Shown here: positions 57,074-64,000 of the stretch, one piece after another | Layout of the letters: each line of letters starts with the position of its first letter | Numbering within the stretch: the first letter of the stretch is position 1 | Assembly (NCBI GenBank): GCA_019054805.1 | Contig: JAHQIY010000040.1 | Coordinates: 124,001 to 188,000 of the forward strand | Direction of reading: 5' to 3' | Length of the DNA: 64,000 nt | From: Brachionus manjavacas | Taxonomy: Eukaryota; Rotifera; Eurotatoria; Ploima; Brachionidae | Notes under the pieces: generated by a model | The model's input: only the letters and a program-made list of their open reading frames with translations | Told to the model about the DNA's origin: nothing | The model's database searches: none | Position numbers and translations under genes: made by a program

Positions 57074-57267
57074 AATCTACCTCGAATAACATCCATGTCA
57101 CTTGGCTAAGTTATAGAATTGGTAGTTCGATGGCAATGGATAGTGAGCAAAGAAAAACCGGAACAGCAAGCTATCTGAGGGAATAGATTGGTTCCGGTGC
57201 TGGGCATTCGCTTTGCGATTTGGGGAATCGCAAAATGAACCCTTAAGTCGAAATCGATTGGCAACAA

Positions 57268-57450
57268 CTAGCTTTGGAGAACAATGTCATCGTCTTCTGT
57301 AGTAAATAACACGGCTTTGTTCTGCTCTATTAATCGAACAGCTGAAGAAGGCGTTACTGCTTGAACTTCCCCCTTTGCTTTAAGCGTCAGGGACTCCCAT
57401 ACTCTGTCTTTATATTTGCCTGTTTGCGTGTATTGGATCAGTACTTTCAT
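57268..57450 (-). CDS. 60-residue hypothetical protein
   Basis: MKVLIQYTQTGKYKDRVWESLTLK... with a charged, strand-rich pattern and an acidic end (TTEDDDIVLQS). ATG 57450 is taken; an upstream start at 57489 gives 73 residues. A GCGAG sequence lies before it, moderate support only. Not recognised. A stretch just upstream (57201-57240) has short GGGAATCGC-like repeats. Confidence 0.45.
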   Translation of the reverse strand: MKVLIQYTQTGKYKDRVWESLTLKAKGEVQAVTPSSAVRLIEQNKAVLFTTEDDDIVLQS

Positions 57451-57614
57451 TGATTTCTCGCTCACTCCTGTAGCACGTACAAGAAACATTAGCTTTATCT
57501 CAAATGTTTTGCAGCTGTTAAATGTGCAACATTAGATTAACTAAATGTGGGTGGTGAAATCGGCATTTTATGCTTGTCTACAAAGTGGGGCTTATAACTA
57601 TTGCATCTTGGTTA

Positions 57615-57636
57615 TATTTCGATTACTTTGGAAATA
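57615..57636. promoter_or_regulatory. ArsR-type operator copy 3
   Basis: TATTTC-N10-GAAATA, identical arms to the copy upstream of the permease, ending 23 bases before the arsR ATG. Confidence 0.65.
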
Positions 57637-57659
57637 TATGATTTTATGTGGAGTCTGTC

Positions 57660-57953
57660 ATGGAACTTGAAGTCGTTGCCAAAGCACTTAAAGAGCTTGG
57701 CCATCCAACGCGTCTCTCGATTTACAAAAGTGTGGTCAAAGCAGGCTATCAAGGTATTGCGGTGGGTGGCTTACAAGAGAAGCTAGGTATACCAGGCTCG
57801 ACGCTTTCTCACCATATCTCAAGCCTTGCCTCTGCAGGTTTGATTAGCCAACGTCGAGAAGGGCGAACCCTTTATTGTGTCACCGATTACCAATGTTTAG
57901 AAGGCGTTATTGGCTTCTTGCAGGATGAGTGCTGCGTAGATGAAAACTGCTAA
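57660..57953 (+). CDS. ArsR-family metal/metalloid-responsive repressor
   Basis: A 97-residue winged helix: ALKELGHPTRLSIYKSVVKAGYQGIAVGGLQEKLGIPGSTLSHHISSLASAGLISQRREGRTLYCVTDY. The C-terminus ends DECCVDENC, a Cys cluster that may bind metal. ATG 57660 follows GTGGAG. Its 3' end overlaps sigZ by 14 bases. An inverted repeat at 57615-57636 lies in its promoter, and the same repeat precedes the permease. Confidence 0.9.
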   Translation: MELEVVAKALKELGHPTRLSIYKSVVKAGYQGIAVGGLQEKLGIPGSTLSHHISSLASAGLISQRREGRTLYCVTDYQCLEGVIGFLQDECCVDENC

Positions 57954-58512
57954 CCCAAGCCTCAGCTTAGAGCAAGTCTGGGCTGAGTATCAGCAGGCAT
58001 TAAAATCTTTCCTTCACTCTAAGGTAAGTAACCCAGATGATGTGGAAGATTTGCAGCAAGAGATCTTACTCAAAACCTACCAGAACCTATCCACCATTAC
58101 CGATGTCAGTAGTGTCAAAGCTTGGCTGTTTCAACTGGCGAATCGCACCATCATCGACTTTTACCGTAAGCGGGCTCGCCAGCAGCGTGATGGCGAACTT
58201 CAAGCTGATGACTTATGGTTTGAGGAGCAAGAGGCCAGCTTAGAGCAAGAAATGGCAGAGTGTATTAAACCTTTTGTTAATGCCTTACCCATTGAGCAAT
58301 CTCAACTTCTCGAAGCTGTTGAGCTTAACGGCGAGAGCCAAAAGCAGATAGCTGAGAAAGTCGGCGTCAGCTACTCAACGTTAAAATCGCGCGTGCAGAA
58401 AGGCCGTGTCGAGCTAAAAAAACTGTTCGAAGAGTGCTGCACCCTTCAACTCGATAAACACGGCAACCTTGTTGACTGTGAAGCGAAATCTAAACAGTGT
58501 GGACGTTGTTAG
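57940..58512 (+). CDS. sigZ: ECF-type sigma factor SigZ
   Basis: Region 2 is EYQQALKSFLHSKVSNPDDVEDLQQEILLKTYQNL and KAWLFQLANRTIIDFYRKRAR; region 4 is LPIEQSQLLEAVELNGESQKQIAEKVGVSYSTLKSRVQKGRVELKKL. The C-terminal extension carries ECC and QCGRC, cysteines typical of SigZ. It is translated from within the arsR end (14-base overlap), implying coupling. No anti-sigma gene follows, so control may reside in the ArsR/Cys module. Confidence 0.93.
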   Translation: MKTANPSLSLEQVWAEYQQALKSFLHSKVSNPDDVEDLQQEILLKTYQNLSTITDVSSVKAWLFQLANRTIIDFYRKRARQQRDGELQADDLWFEEQEASLEQEMAECIKPFVNALPIEQSQLLEAVELNGESQKQIAEKVGVSYSTLKSRVQKGRVELKKLFEECCTLQLDKHGNLVDCEAKSKQCGRC

Positions 58513-58532
58513 TAGCAACGCCACACTTATTT

Positions 58533-58560
58533 CCCAAATCCCAAATCCCAAATCCCAAAT
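58533..58560 (+). repeat. heptamer repeat (CCCAAAT) x4
   Basis: Four perfect tandem copies directly after the sigZ end. A simple repeat with slippage potential. Confidence 0.9.
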
Positions 58561-58586
58561 CCTGCCCCGAAACTCTAAAAATTGTC

Positions 58587-58620
58587 ATTCCTTAGACCGA
58601 AGAATGAGGGAGTAAGGAAT
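58587..58620. repeat. palindromic interspersed-repeat-like element
   Basis: ATTCCTTA (58587-58594) and TAAGGAAT (58613-58620) are perfect inverted arms around GACCGAAGAATGAGGGAG. It looks like small mobile palindromes found between genes in Vibrio; membership has to be checked by genome search. Confidence 0.5.
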
Positions 58621-58984
58621 CTCCTTATCGACTACCAAACCAAGCTGATCTAAAAAAGATAAGATGACTTATTATGACTTTTGGTTTTCTATAATATCTT
58701 TGGCTTGCTTCTTATCACTCATTTTCCAGAAATCCATCCAATCTCTTTATTTATGTCCATATAAACAGGATTTTTTCATTATCTATGACATTTTTATGTC
58801 ACTTAACATGTCAAACCTTTGTCATTTATTGGCGTAAATACGATCATTTTTGTTGTCTCGAAATTAACATTTAAGTACGATGTCGAATTAAAGTCACGTG
58901 TTTGTGATTTTGACGAAGAGGTGTTCGCATTTTGCTTGCTGCTAACCCTTTGTTTCATCCAACTAACAAAGACCAAAAACAACA

Positions 58985-59572
58985 ATGAGAAAGCCACTAA
59001 AACGTAGGCAGAAAGGTGTGTTCACAATTGAATTCGCGCTCGGATTCATCGTGCTATTTATGTTCACCATGCTGATTTTTGAAACCTGCCGTTTAACCTA
59101 TATATGCTCTGTGCTCGACTATGCCACGGCCGAAGCTGCGCGAGATGCGCGAGTGCAGTTGCAGAAAAACGACAAGTTTAAAGAGTACAAATCTGCCGAT
59201 TGCTCTTTGGACTACAAAGATCAGCCTACCAAAATGGAAGAGTGTTTTCGTGTTCAAAGTATGCTCGGAAATGAACTGGCTATTTGGTACTACACATTTC
59301 TTAAAGAAAACTCGACGACGCTATTAAAAATCTTTACCAGCCAAAGTGACTTTGAGCTTGATGTGAAACCATTTTTAAATCCGGCTGCTTATGCCAAGGG
59401 CGATGTTTATTCGGGCGCCAATGCTTGGAGTGAAGCAACATTAGCTGAATATGAAGTGACTTATACCTATCATCCGTTGATGTTCAATAAAGAAGCTTTC
59501 GGCTACCCAATCACCCGTCGTTTGTTAATCGTGCAAGATACAGCGCTATTTCGCGATCAATTGAAAGGTTAG
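58985..59572 (+). CDS. tadE: Tad pilus pseudopilin TadE-like
   Basis: N-terminus QKGVFTIEFALGF gives a prepilin site G/VFTIEF (Glu +5), followed by a hydrophobic helix (residues ~14-34). The remaining ~150 residues are globular with cysteines, as in TadE. It would be processed by the Tad prepilin peptidase and incorporated in or near the pilus base. No ribosome site is obvious at ATG 58985. First of tadE-F-G, with tadF 5 bases after the stop. Confidence 0.85.
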   Translation: MRKPLKRRQKGVFTIEFALGFIVLFMFTMLIFETCRLTYICSVLDYATAEAARDARVQLQKNDKFKEYKSADCSLDYKDQPTKMEECFRVQSMLGNELAIWYYTFLKENSTTLLKIFTSQSDFELDVKPFLNPAAYAKGDVYSGANAWSEATLAEYEVTYTYHPLMFNKEAFGYPITRRLLIVQDTALFRDQLKG

Positions 59573-59577
59573 CCAAA

Positions 59578-60096
59578 ATGAATAAACAAAAAGGGGTATT
59601 CAGTATTGAGCTATCGTTCGTTTTTATCGGTATGTGCGCATTACTGTTTTTTATTTTTGATCTTGGTTATCAGGTTGTGCAAAAGAGCCAGCTTAATCGA
59701 ACTTCGTACTCAATTGCCTCTGTTCTGAAAGAAAGAAAGGCCTTTTTCACCAAAGGGACCAGCGCAACGAACTGGGACATCAATGCAAATGAAGCACAAG
59801 AGATGTTACGCATAGCCCAAAACTTATTGGGAAAAAACAAAGACGATTTACGAGTAAACATTGGTTTTAAAAGCGGCAAGAAAGCAGAGCAGACGTATCA
59901 AGCTGGAAATAGCGAGATAGCATGCAGTGCGCAGTCTATTGGTAACGAAATTACCGAGGGCAGTAAACATGATCTCAATGTTTATCGAGTGACCGTCTGT
60001 CGCCGTGTGCCTGCTTTCTTCGAAAAAGCCATTTCAGGACAAGCGGATAAAGACAGCCGAGTTCTTAAGTCAACTTCGTTATTTGTAGGGCGCTAA
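59578..60096 (+). CDS. tadF: Tad pilus pseudopilin TadF
   Basis: KQKGVFSIELSFVFIGMC gives a second G/VFSIEL prepilin site with a following hydrophobic helix. The mature domain includes RTSYSIASVLKERKAFF, the TadF family core. Its stop is two bases before the tadG start codon. Confidence 0.87.
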   Translation: MNKQKGVFSIELSFVFIGMCALLFFIFDLGYQVVQKSQLNRTSYSIASVLKERKAFFTKGTSATNWDINANEAQEMLRIAQNLLGKNKDDLRVNIGFKSGKKAEQTYQAGNSEIACSAQSIGNEITEGSKHDLNVYRVTVCRRVPAFFEKAISGQADKDSRVLKSTSLFVGR

Positions 60097-60097
60097 T

Positions 60098-61636
60098 GTG
60101 AATACAGTGATAAAAAAACAATCGGGCTCTGCTGCTATTTGGTTTGTGTTTGTTGCTTTTGCTATTTTGGGAATGGGGGCTTTGGGAGTCGAAGGTGCGC
60201 GCTATGTTACTGAAAAAGCACACCTTGGTGATGTGATGGAGGCAACAGCGATTGCCGTTTCTGAAAGTGATGATATTCGTGATGATAGTAAGAACAACGG
60301 AGACTTCACCGAAGAGCAAAAACGAAAAGCTGAAAAAATCGCACAAGCATGGATCGGGTATTTGGTTCCTGACAGGAAGTCGGCTGACGTTACGGTATCA
60401 AGATCAAAAGACGAAACTGTTAAAGAGAAAAATGGGCAATGCGTCAAAGGGCTTGATGGCAAATGTATTAAGCGGACTGTTCACAAGTACATGATTAATA
60501 GCACCACAACGCATGCATCCTGGATGCATATGAAGGGTATTCCTTCTTTTGATAAGGAACAAAAAATCTATAACACTGCTACTGCTGCTAGGGTAAGAAC
60601 CGACTTTGAACCGGTAGATGTGGTGTTTGTATCGGATTTTTCTGGTTCTATGAGTAGTTACAATAGAATTGGCAACTTAAAAAAAGCGATCAAAGGAGTA
60701 ACACAAACCATCTATGATGCTACTCAAGAACTTAAAAAGAAACACCCTGGGGAAAAAATCAATGATTCTTCATTTGGTTTTGCACCATTTTCCAAGCGTA
60801 TTGTGGTAGAAAAAGATGGCAAGTATTACTGTAGCTCTATGTTGCTACCTCCTTATCGCAGCTCTTCGACCAACCCAAGGTTAAATCAAGACTTTAGTCA
60901 CTTAATTCATTTAGATAGAAGTGAACGCAACAAGTGGTATAGGAAAAACGATTACTTCTCTAATGAAAAAGCGGTAAGCGAAAAGTATAGAGAGTGGTTA
61001 CGCAGCGGAAGCTCAGCTTTGAAGCTCGATCGGAACCAGTGGCGCTCGCCATATGACAATCATATCGACTACTATCGTACTGCCAATCAACTGCAGTTGG
61101 GGCGAGAGCTAAACCTTGTAACTCCAATTCAAATGGGTAGCAGCTGGTTTGGTAATGCGAATCGTCGTTTTTGTACGACCAGTAGCTCACGTCCTGCTCA
61201 CTATATGATTCCAAGAGCAGAGCTTAAGGATCAAAAAGATATCAATAGCTTTAATGGCAAAATAGGTGGAATGCGGGTTGGTGGCGGTACGGATATGTAT
61301 CAAGGTTTACTCGCCGCCCCTCACCAATTCCATGATGCCAAAAATAAGAATCGGTTTATTTTTGTTCTATCTGATGGTAACGAAAACAACGACAGCTTTA
61401 AGCGCTTAGTAAACAATGGCTTGTGTAAAACTCTTAGAAAAGAGTTGAGTACCAACGAGCAGGGTGAGCACGTTAAGTTCGAAATGTTTGTTATCGGGCT
61501 TAAGTTCAAAAACAATGATCAAGCTTACAAAGATTGTTTTGGTAAGCACATATACGAAGTGCGAGATTTGGAGAAACTGAAAGACGTCATTATGGAGCTA
61601 TTGAGCAACACGACTTCCTATAACGTCGAACGTTAA
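60098..61636 (+). CDS. tadG: Tad pilus VWA protein TadG
   Basis: An N-terminal Tad helix (SGSAAIWFVFVAFAILGMGALGVEG) is followed by a region ending in a von Willebrand A domain with MIDAS DFSGSMSSY near residue 180 and GGGTDMYQGLLAA near 390. The start is GTG 60098, two bases after the tadF TAA. TadG is thought to contribute to pilus anchoring and surface binding. Terminated at 61657-61687. Confidence 0.87.
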   Translation: MNTVIKKQSGSAAIWFVFVAFAILGMGALGVEGARYVTEKAHLGDVMEATAIAVSESDDIRDDSKNNGDFTEEQKRKAEKIAQAWIGYLVPDRKSADVTVSRSKDETVKEKNGQCVKGLDGKCIKRTVHKYMINSTTTHASWMHMKGIPSFDKEQKIYNTATAARVRTDFEPVDVVFVSDFSGSMSSYNRIGNLKKAIKGVTQTIYDATQELKKKHPGEKINDSSFGFAPFSKRIVVEKDGKYYCSSMLLPPYRSSSTNPRLNQDFSHLIHLDRSERNKWYRKNDYFSNEKAVSEKYREWLRSGSSALKLDRNQWRSPYDNHIDYYRTANQLQLGRELNLVTPIQMGSSWFGNANRRFCTTSSSRPAHYMIPRAELKDQKDINSFNGKIGGMRVGGGTDMYQGLLAAPHQFHDAKNKNRFIFVLSDGNENNDSFKRLVNNGLCKTLRKELSTNEQGEHVKFEMFVIGLKFKNNDQAYKDCFGKHIYEVRDLEKLKDVIMELLSNTTSYNVER

Positions 61637-61656
61637 CTTTACTTACCTTACCTTTT

Positions 61657-61687
61657 AACCCGCCCATCACGGCGGGTTTTTTATTGC
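61657..61687 (+). terminator. terminator after tadEFG
   Basis: AACCCGCC and GGCGGGTTT around CATCAC, then TTTT. Confidence 0.9.
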
Positions 61688-62034
61688 CTTTTTAGTATCC
61701 CTAGGGCAGTTTCTCTCTGTCAATATAATGACAAAATCTAGCTTTGGTTTTATATGGGATAAGCATTCGAGTCTTATTATGCATCTTAGTATTTGTATGA
61801 CTTATGATTAAAGTTGTTTGTTTGGTTTTTTAATTTATCTAATAATATTTGTAAGTGCTTGAGTTTATTGTGCTTAAAAATGTTTTTACAAAAAAGGTAT
61901 GATATTAAATAAAGTGCTTGAAATGTAGTCTTGTTTGAGTAAACTAGCCCCTGTCAAAAAACGTTGCTAGTTAAAGTTTACTGCCTTTACTTTGATTGGC
62001 TTGTTGTCAAACCTTTGTGTAAGAACTTTTTAAA
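61688..62034. other. AT-rich promoter region of flp
   Basis: About 350 bases without a coding frame, strongly AT-rich, carrying the promoter of flp and its leader. No sigma-54-type GG-N10-GC signal was seen. Confidence 0.5.
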
Positions 62035-62250
62035 ATGAAAAAACTACTTAACGATTTTATTAAAAACGAAGATGGTGTAACGGCGATTGAATACGCGCTA
62101 ATTGGTGTAGCAATGGCAGGTGTTTTAGCTTTGGTTCTTGGTAAGTCTGGTGCAGGTAATGCGGATGGTACTGGATTTATTGGTGCTATTCAGAAGGCAT
62201 TTAAAACGATCACCTCTAGTATTAATGGTTACATGACACCAGCGAAATAG
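62035..62250 (+). CDS. flp: Flp type IVb major pilin
   Basis: 71 residues. The prepilin site is NEDG/VTAIEYALIG with Glu +5 and Tyr +6, the Flp hallmark, followed by a hydrophobic stretch and a short C-terminal tail (SSINGYMTPAK). It is the major subunit of the Tad pilus. The ATG is at 62035 after the AAC TTTTTAAA leader. Its stop overlaps the tadV start. Confidence 0.95.
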   Translation: MKKLLNDFIKNEDGVTAIEYALIGVAMAGVLALVLGKSGAGNADGTGFIGAIQKAFKTITSSINGYMTPAK

Positions 62251-62708
62251 TGTTACTTCTAATTTCGATATTGACCGCTTTAGCGGTCAATATTTGTCTC
62301 TCAGACTGGAAAGCAAGGCGGATCAGCAACAAGTTGGTCGGCCTTAACTTTGCAGTTTGCTTAGTTTTAGCGCTGCTGCTGGATGTTTCCAATATCTGGC
62401 AAGGGATTGTGATCTCATTAATCACTTTTGTACTTGGCCTGTTTCTTTTTCGCTTTAAAGTTTTTGGCGCCGGGGATATCAAGTTGTTAATGGGCTATTC
62501 GCTCTGTTTTACCTTTCCACTTGCACTGAATAATTTAATTGAATTTTTGTTGGTCGGTGGTTTAGTTGTGATGGCTCAATTCGGTTGGGCTTATCTCACC
62601 GCAGGGTATCAAGAGCTTAAGGAAAGAGGCGTTCCCTATGGAATCGCCATTGCCAGCGTTAGCACCTTTAACATTGTTTGCCTAGTACTGGACCCTGCTC
62701 GCCTATGA
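62250..62708 (+). CDS. tadV: prepilin peptidase TadV/CpaA
   Basis: A 152-residue A24 peptidase with about five helices. The two catalytic aspartates lie in NICLSDWKARR and FGAGDIKLL (GxGD). It cleaves Flp, TadE and TadF. The start is GTG 62250, overlapping the flp stop; the end overlaps the rcpC start (ATGA). Confidence 0.92.
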   Translation: MLLLISILTALAVNICLSDWKARRISNKLVGLNFAVCLVLALLLDVSNIWQGIVISLITFVLGLFLFRFKVFGAGDIKLLMGYSLCFTFPLALNNLIEFLLVGGLVVMAQFGWAYLTAGYQELKERGVPYGIAIASVSTFNIVCLVLDPARL

Positions 62709-63502
62709 AACAGAGATTAACCCACTTGATCGCCCTAGTTGCTCTGGGCGTGGGTGTTTATGGCATCTTTAGTGAGATGTTTGCTTCGCCGCCCGAACCT
62801 CAAACTGTTGCCCAAACAGAAGCGCCAGAAAACAAAATTCGCGTGTGGCGCGCTGCCGAGAATGTAAAGCGTGGGCAAAACTTTAGCCCCGATCTGCTTG
62901 AGGCTGAACTTTTGCCTGAAAGCGAAGCTAGCTACGCTTTATTGGATTTGCCTTATAGTAAAGGTGCGGTGTTTCGTCATCGTATCAATCAAGATGCGAT
63001 TATAACGGCGGAAGACCTGATCACTCCTGACGACCCTGACTACGTTGATGCGATCATCAAACCAGGCATGACGCCATTTCCTCTCGCGGTGGCGCAGAGC
63101 CATATTATTGCGGCCGGTGTGAAAGCGGGGGATTTTATCGACATTTTGTCGCTCACGTCGCTGCAACAAAATATGGCCCAGCGTGACAGTGTCGAGTCGC
63201 CGCGCGCCGCCAATATTGATGTTAAGCCGCTACTCAACCAAGTACGCGTGTTGGCTGTACAAGGTAAAACCTATGATGACCAAGAGCTCGCCCATTATGG
63301 TGCAGATGAAGCGTCAACCTTAGTGACCTTGGTATTAGAAATTCCTCACCCATTTATCAGTAAGATGACACTAGCGCGCCGCTTATCAGCGTTAGAGATC
63401 TATAAATCTCGCCAGCAAATGTATCTACCAGAGGCTCAAACCAAAGATATTCTTCCGGGCTATCAGGGTATTGTCGAACTGCGTGGCTCTCGCCGCGGAT
63501 AA
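62705..63502 (+). CDS. rcpC: Flp pilus assembly protein RcpC/CpaB
   Basis: A signal-anchor (LTHLIALVALGVGVYGIF) followed by an SAF domain (VWRAAENVKRGQNFSPDLLEAELLPES) and the RcpC core (VDAIIKPGMTPFPLAVAQSHIIAAGVKAGDFIDIL). This places it in the periplasm, perhaps binding peptidoglycan, in support of the secretin. ATG 62705 is used and overlaps the tadV stop. Confidence 0.9.
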   Translation: MKQRLTHLIALVALGVGVYGIFSEMFASPPEPQTVAQTEAPENKIRVWRAAENVKRGQNFSPDLLEAELLPESEASYALLDLPYSKGAVFRHRINQDAIITAEDLITPDDPDYVDAIIKPGMTPFPLAVAQSHIIAAGVKAGDFIDILSLTSLQQNMAQRDSVESPRAANIDVKPLLNQVRVLAVQGKTYDDQELAHYGADEASTLVTLVLEIPHPFISKMTLARRLSALEIYKSRQQMYLPEAQTKDILPGYQGIVELRGSRRG

Positions 63503-63512
63503 GGTTATTAAC

Positions 63513-64000
63513 ATGCAACAATTTTTACTTCGCTTAAGCCGCTGGGTTTTGGCTGCGGCTGTTTGCACCTCAATTCCAGCATGGAGTGCAGGTTTAACTA
63601 TCGCAATGGGTGATGCTAGCAGTGTCTCTACCCAGCAAGAAATCGGTACTATCTTTGTTTCTTCGCCAGATGTCGCCGACTACCAAATTCTTGATAGTCA
63701 CAAGTTCGTTGTATTTGGTAAGCAGCGTGGTGATACGCGCATTATGGTGTTTGCTAAAGACAACAGCAAAATCTATGACCGCAAAGTCAGCGTGGTGCGC
63801 GATGTTAGCCTCGTCAATCGTCAGCTTAAGCTCCACTACCCAGACCTTAAGGTTAAAGTCGAAGCTGTCGATGATCAGGTGCTAGTGACAGGTGAAATCA
63901 TTACTCAAACTCAGCACCAAGAGGTGATCAATCTAATTGGTGAGCTTCTTAAATTGAAGAAAAGGGAAATCAAGTCTGATTCTGGTTCGAATAGCTCTTC
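63513..64000 (+). CDS. rcpA: outer-membrane secretin RcpA/CpaC (3' truncated)
   Basis: ATG 63513 follows AAGG 8 bases upstream. The signal peptide is LAAAVCTSIPAWSAG. The N-terminal secretin-associated domain begins IAMGDASSVSTQQEIGTIFVSSPDVADYQILDSHKFVVFGKQRGDTRIMVF, the CpaC/RcpA pattern, followed by a BON-like segment (VEAVDDQVLVTGEIIT). The frame is open to the window edge. The remaining tad genes (tadZ, tadA, tadB, tadC) should follow. Confidence 0.92.
   Translation, partial: MQQFLLRLSRWVLAAAVCTSIPAWSAGLTIAMGDASSVSTQQEIGTIFVSSPDVADYQILDSHKFVVFGKQRGDTRIMVFAKDNSKIYDRKVSVVRDVSLVNRQLKLHYPDLKVKVEAVDDQVLVTGEIITQTQHQEVINLIGELLKLKKREIKSDSGSNSS

Larger units (their letters stand above)
58513..58984. 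other. 472-base gap with short repeats
   Basis: Contains four tandem copies of CCCAAAT (58533-58560), then a palindromic element (58587-58620). The rest is AT-rich and should hold the tadE promoter. A frame at 58819-59007 has no ribosome site and is not believed. Confidence 0.5.

Noticed and set aside
58819-59007. 62-codon frame before tadE
   Set aside because: Overlaps tadE in another frame and has no ribosome site.

Overview
The window reads as a chromosomal segment of a marine gammaproteobacterium, most likely a Vibrio or close Vibrionaceae relative. The evidence is the family content: a Zur-type box in front of a ShyB-like endopeptidase, a TPP riboswitch with a thiD-ABC-tenA operon, SgrR-type and LysR regulators, a LapA/FrhA-like giant VCBS adhesin, and a tad pilus locus. 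Base composition is moderate with AT-rich intergenic regions. No rRNA, tRNA, integrase, IS element or CRISPR array was seen. The mix of accessory metabolism and surface functions would fit a secondary chromosome, but that is inference.

Layout. 1-1602: end of a GntP-type permease and a glycerate kinase. 1708-5594: an archaeal-type TrmY homologue, a 51-aa membrane peptide, an SgrR-like regulator, and a DUF2784/hydrolase pair. 5801-11698: secreted amidohydrolase, an operon of nitroreductase, ABM monooxygenase and LysR regulator, a UspA protein and a GH1 phospho-glycosidase. 12375-19476: M16 protease, an orphan RND adaptor with a TetR regulator, and an IclR regulator followed by a degenerate arginase-fold protein. 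19991-25371: a TRAP transporter, a 27-aa basic peptide and a Tat-exported PhoX-like protein. 25559-39388: an isolated PBP2 paralogue, small membrane peptides, a 3484-aa VCBS adhesin and a 136-aa protein that is essentially one adhesin repeat behind a sigma-54-like promoter. 39401-45583: LysR, HDOD, and the TPP-controlled thiamine-precursor salvage operon. 45761-53421: diguanylate cyclase, PAP2 phosphatase, MarR, an unrecognised 409-aa protein and several small enzymes and lipoproteins. 53599-58512: a Cys-rich ArsP-like permease, a Zur-box M23 endopeptidase, a class I amidotransferase, and an ArsR-SigZ pair. 58985-64000: tad pilus genes, with tadEFG placed before flp-tadV-rcpC-rcpA.

How the genes work together. 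Two systems stand out. First, the inverted repeat TATTTC-N10-GAAATA occurs once before arsR-sigZ and twice (once imperfectly) before the permease about 3 kb away, so one ArsR repressor probably controls both; all three proteins carry extra cysteines. Second, the giant adhesin has a LapG-type PAAG retention site and a type I secretion tail, and is followed by a free-standing single VCBS domain protein with its own promoter. The thi genes form a standard salvage operon that imports a pyrimidine precursor, hydrolyses it (TenA) and phosphorylates it (ThiD) under TPP feedback. The tad genes supply pilin, pseudopilins, peptidase and outer-membrane parts of a Flp pilus; the ATPase and inner-membrane genes would lie beyond the right edge.
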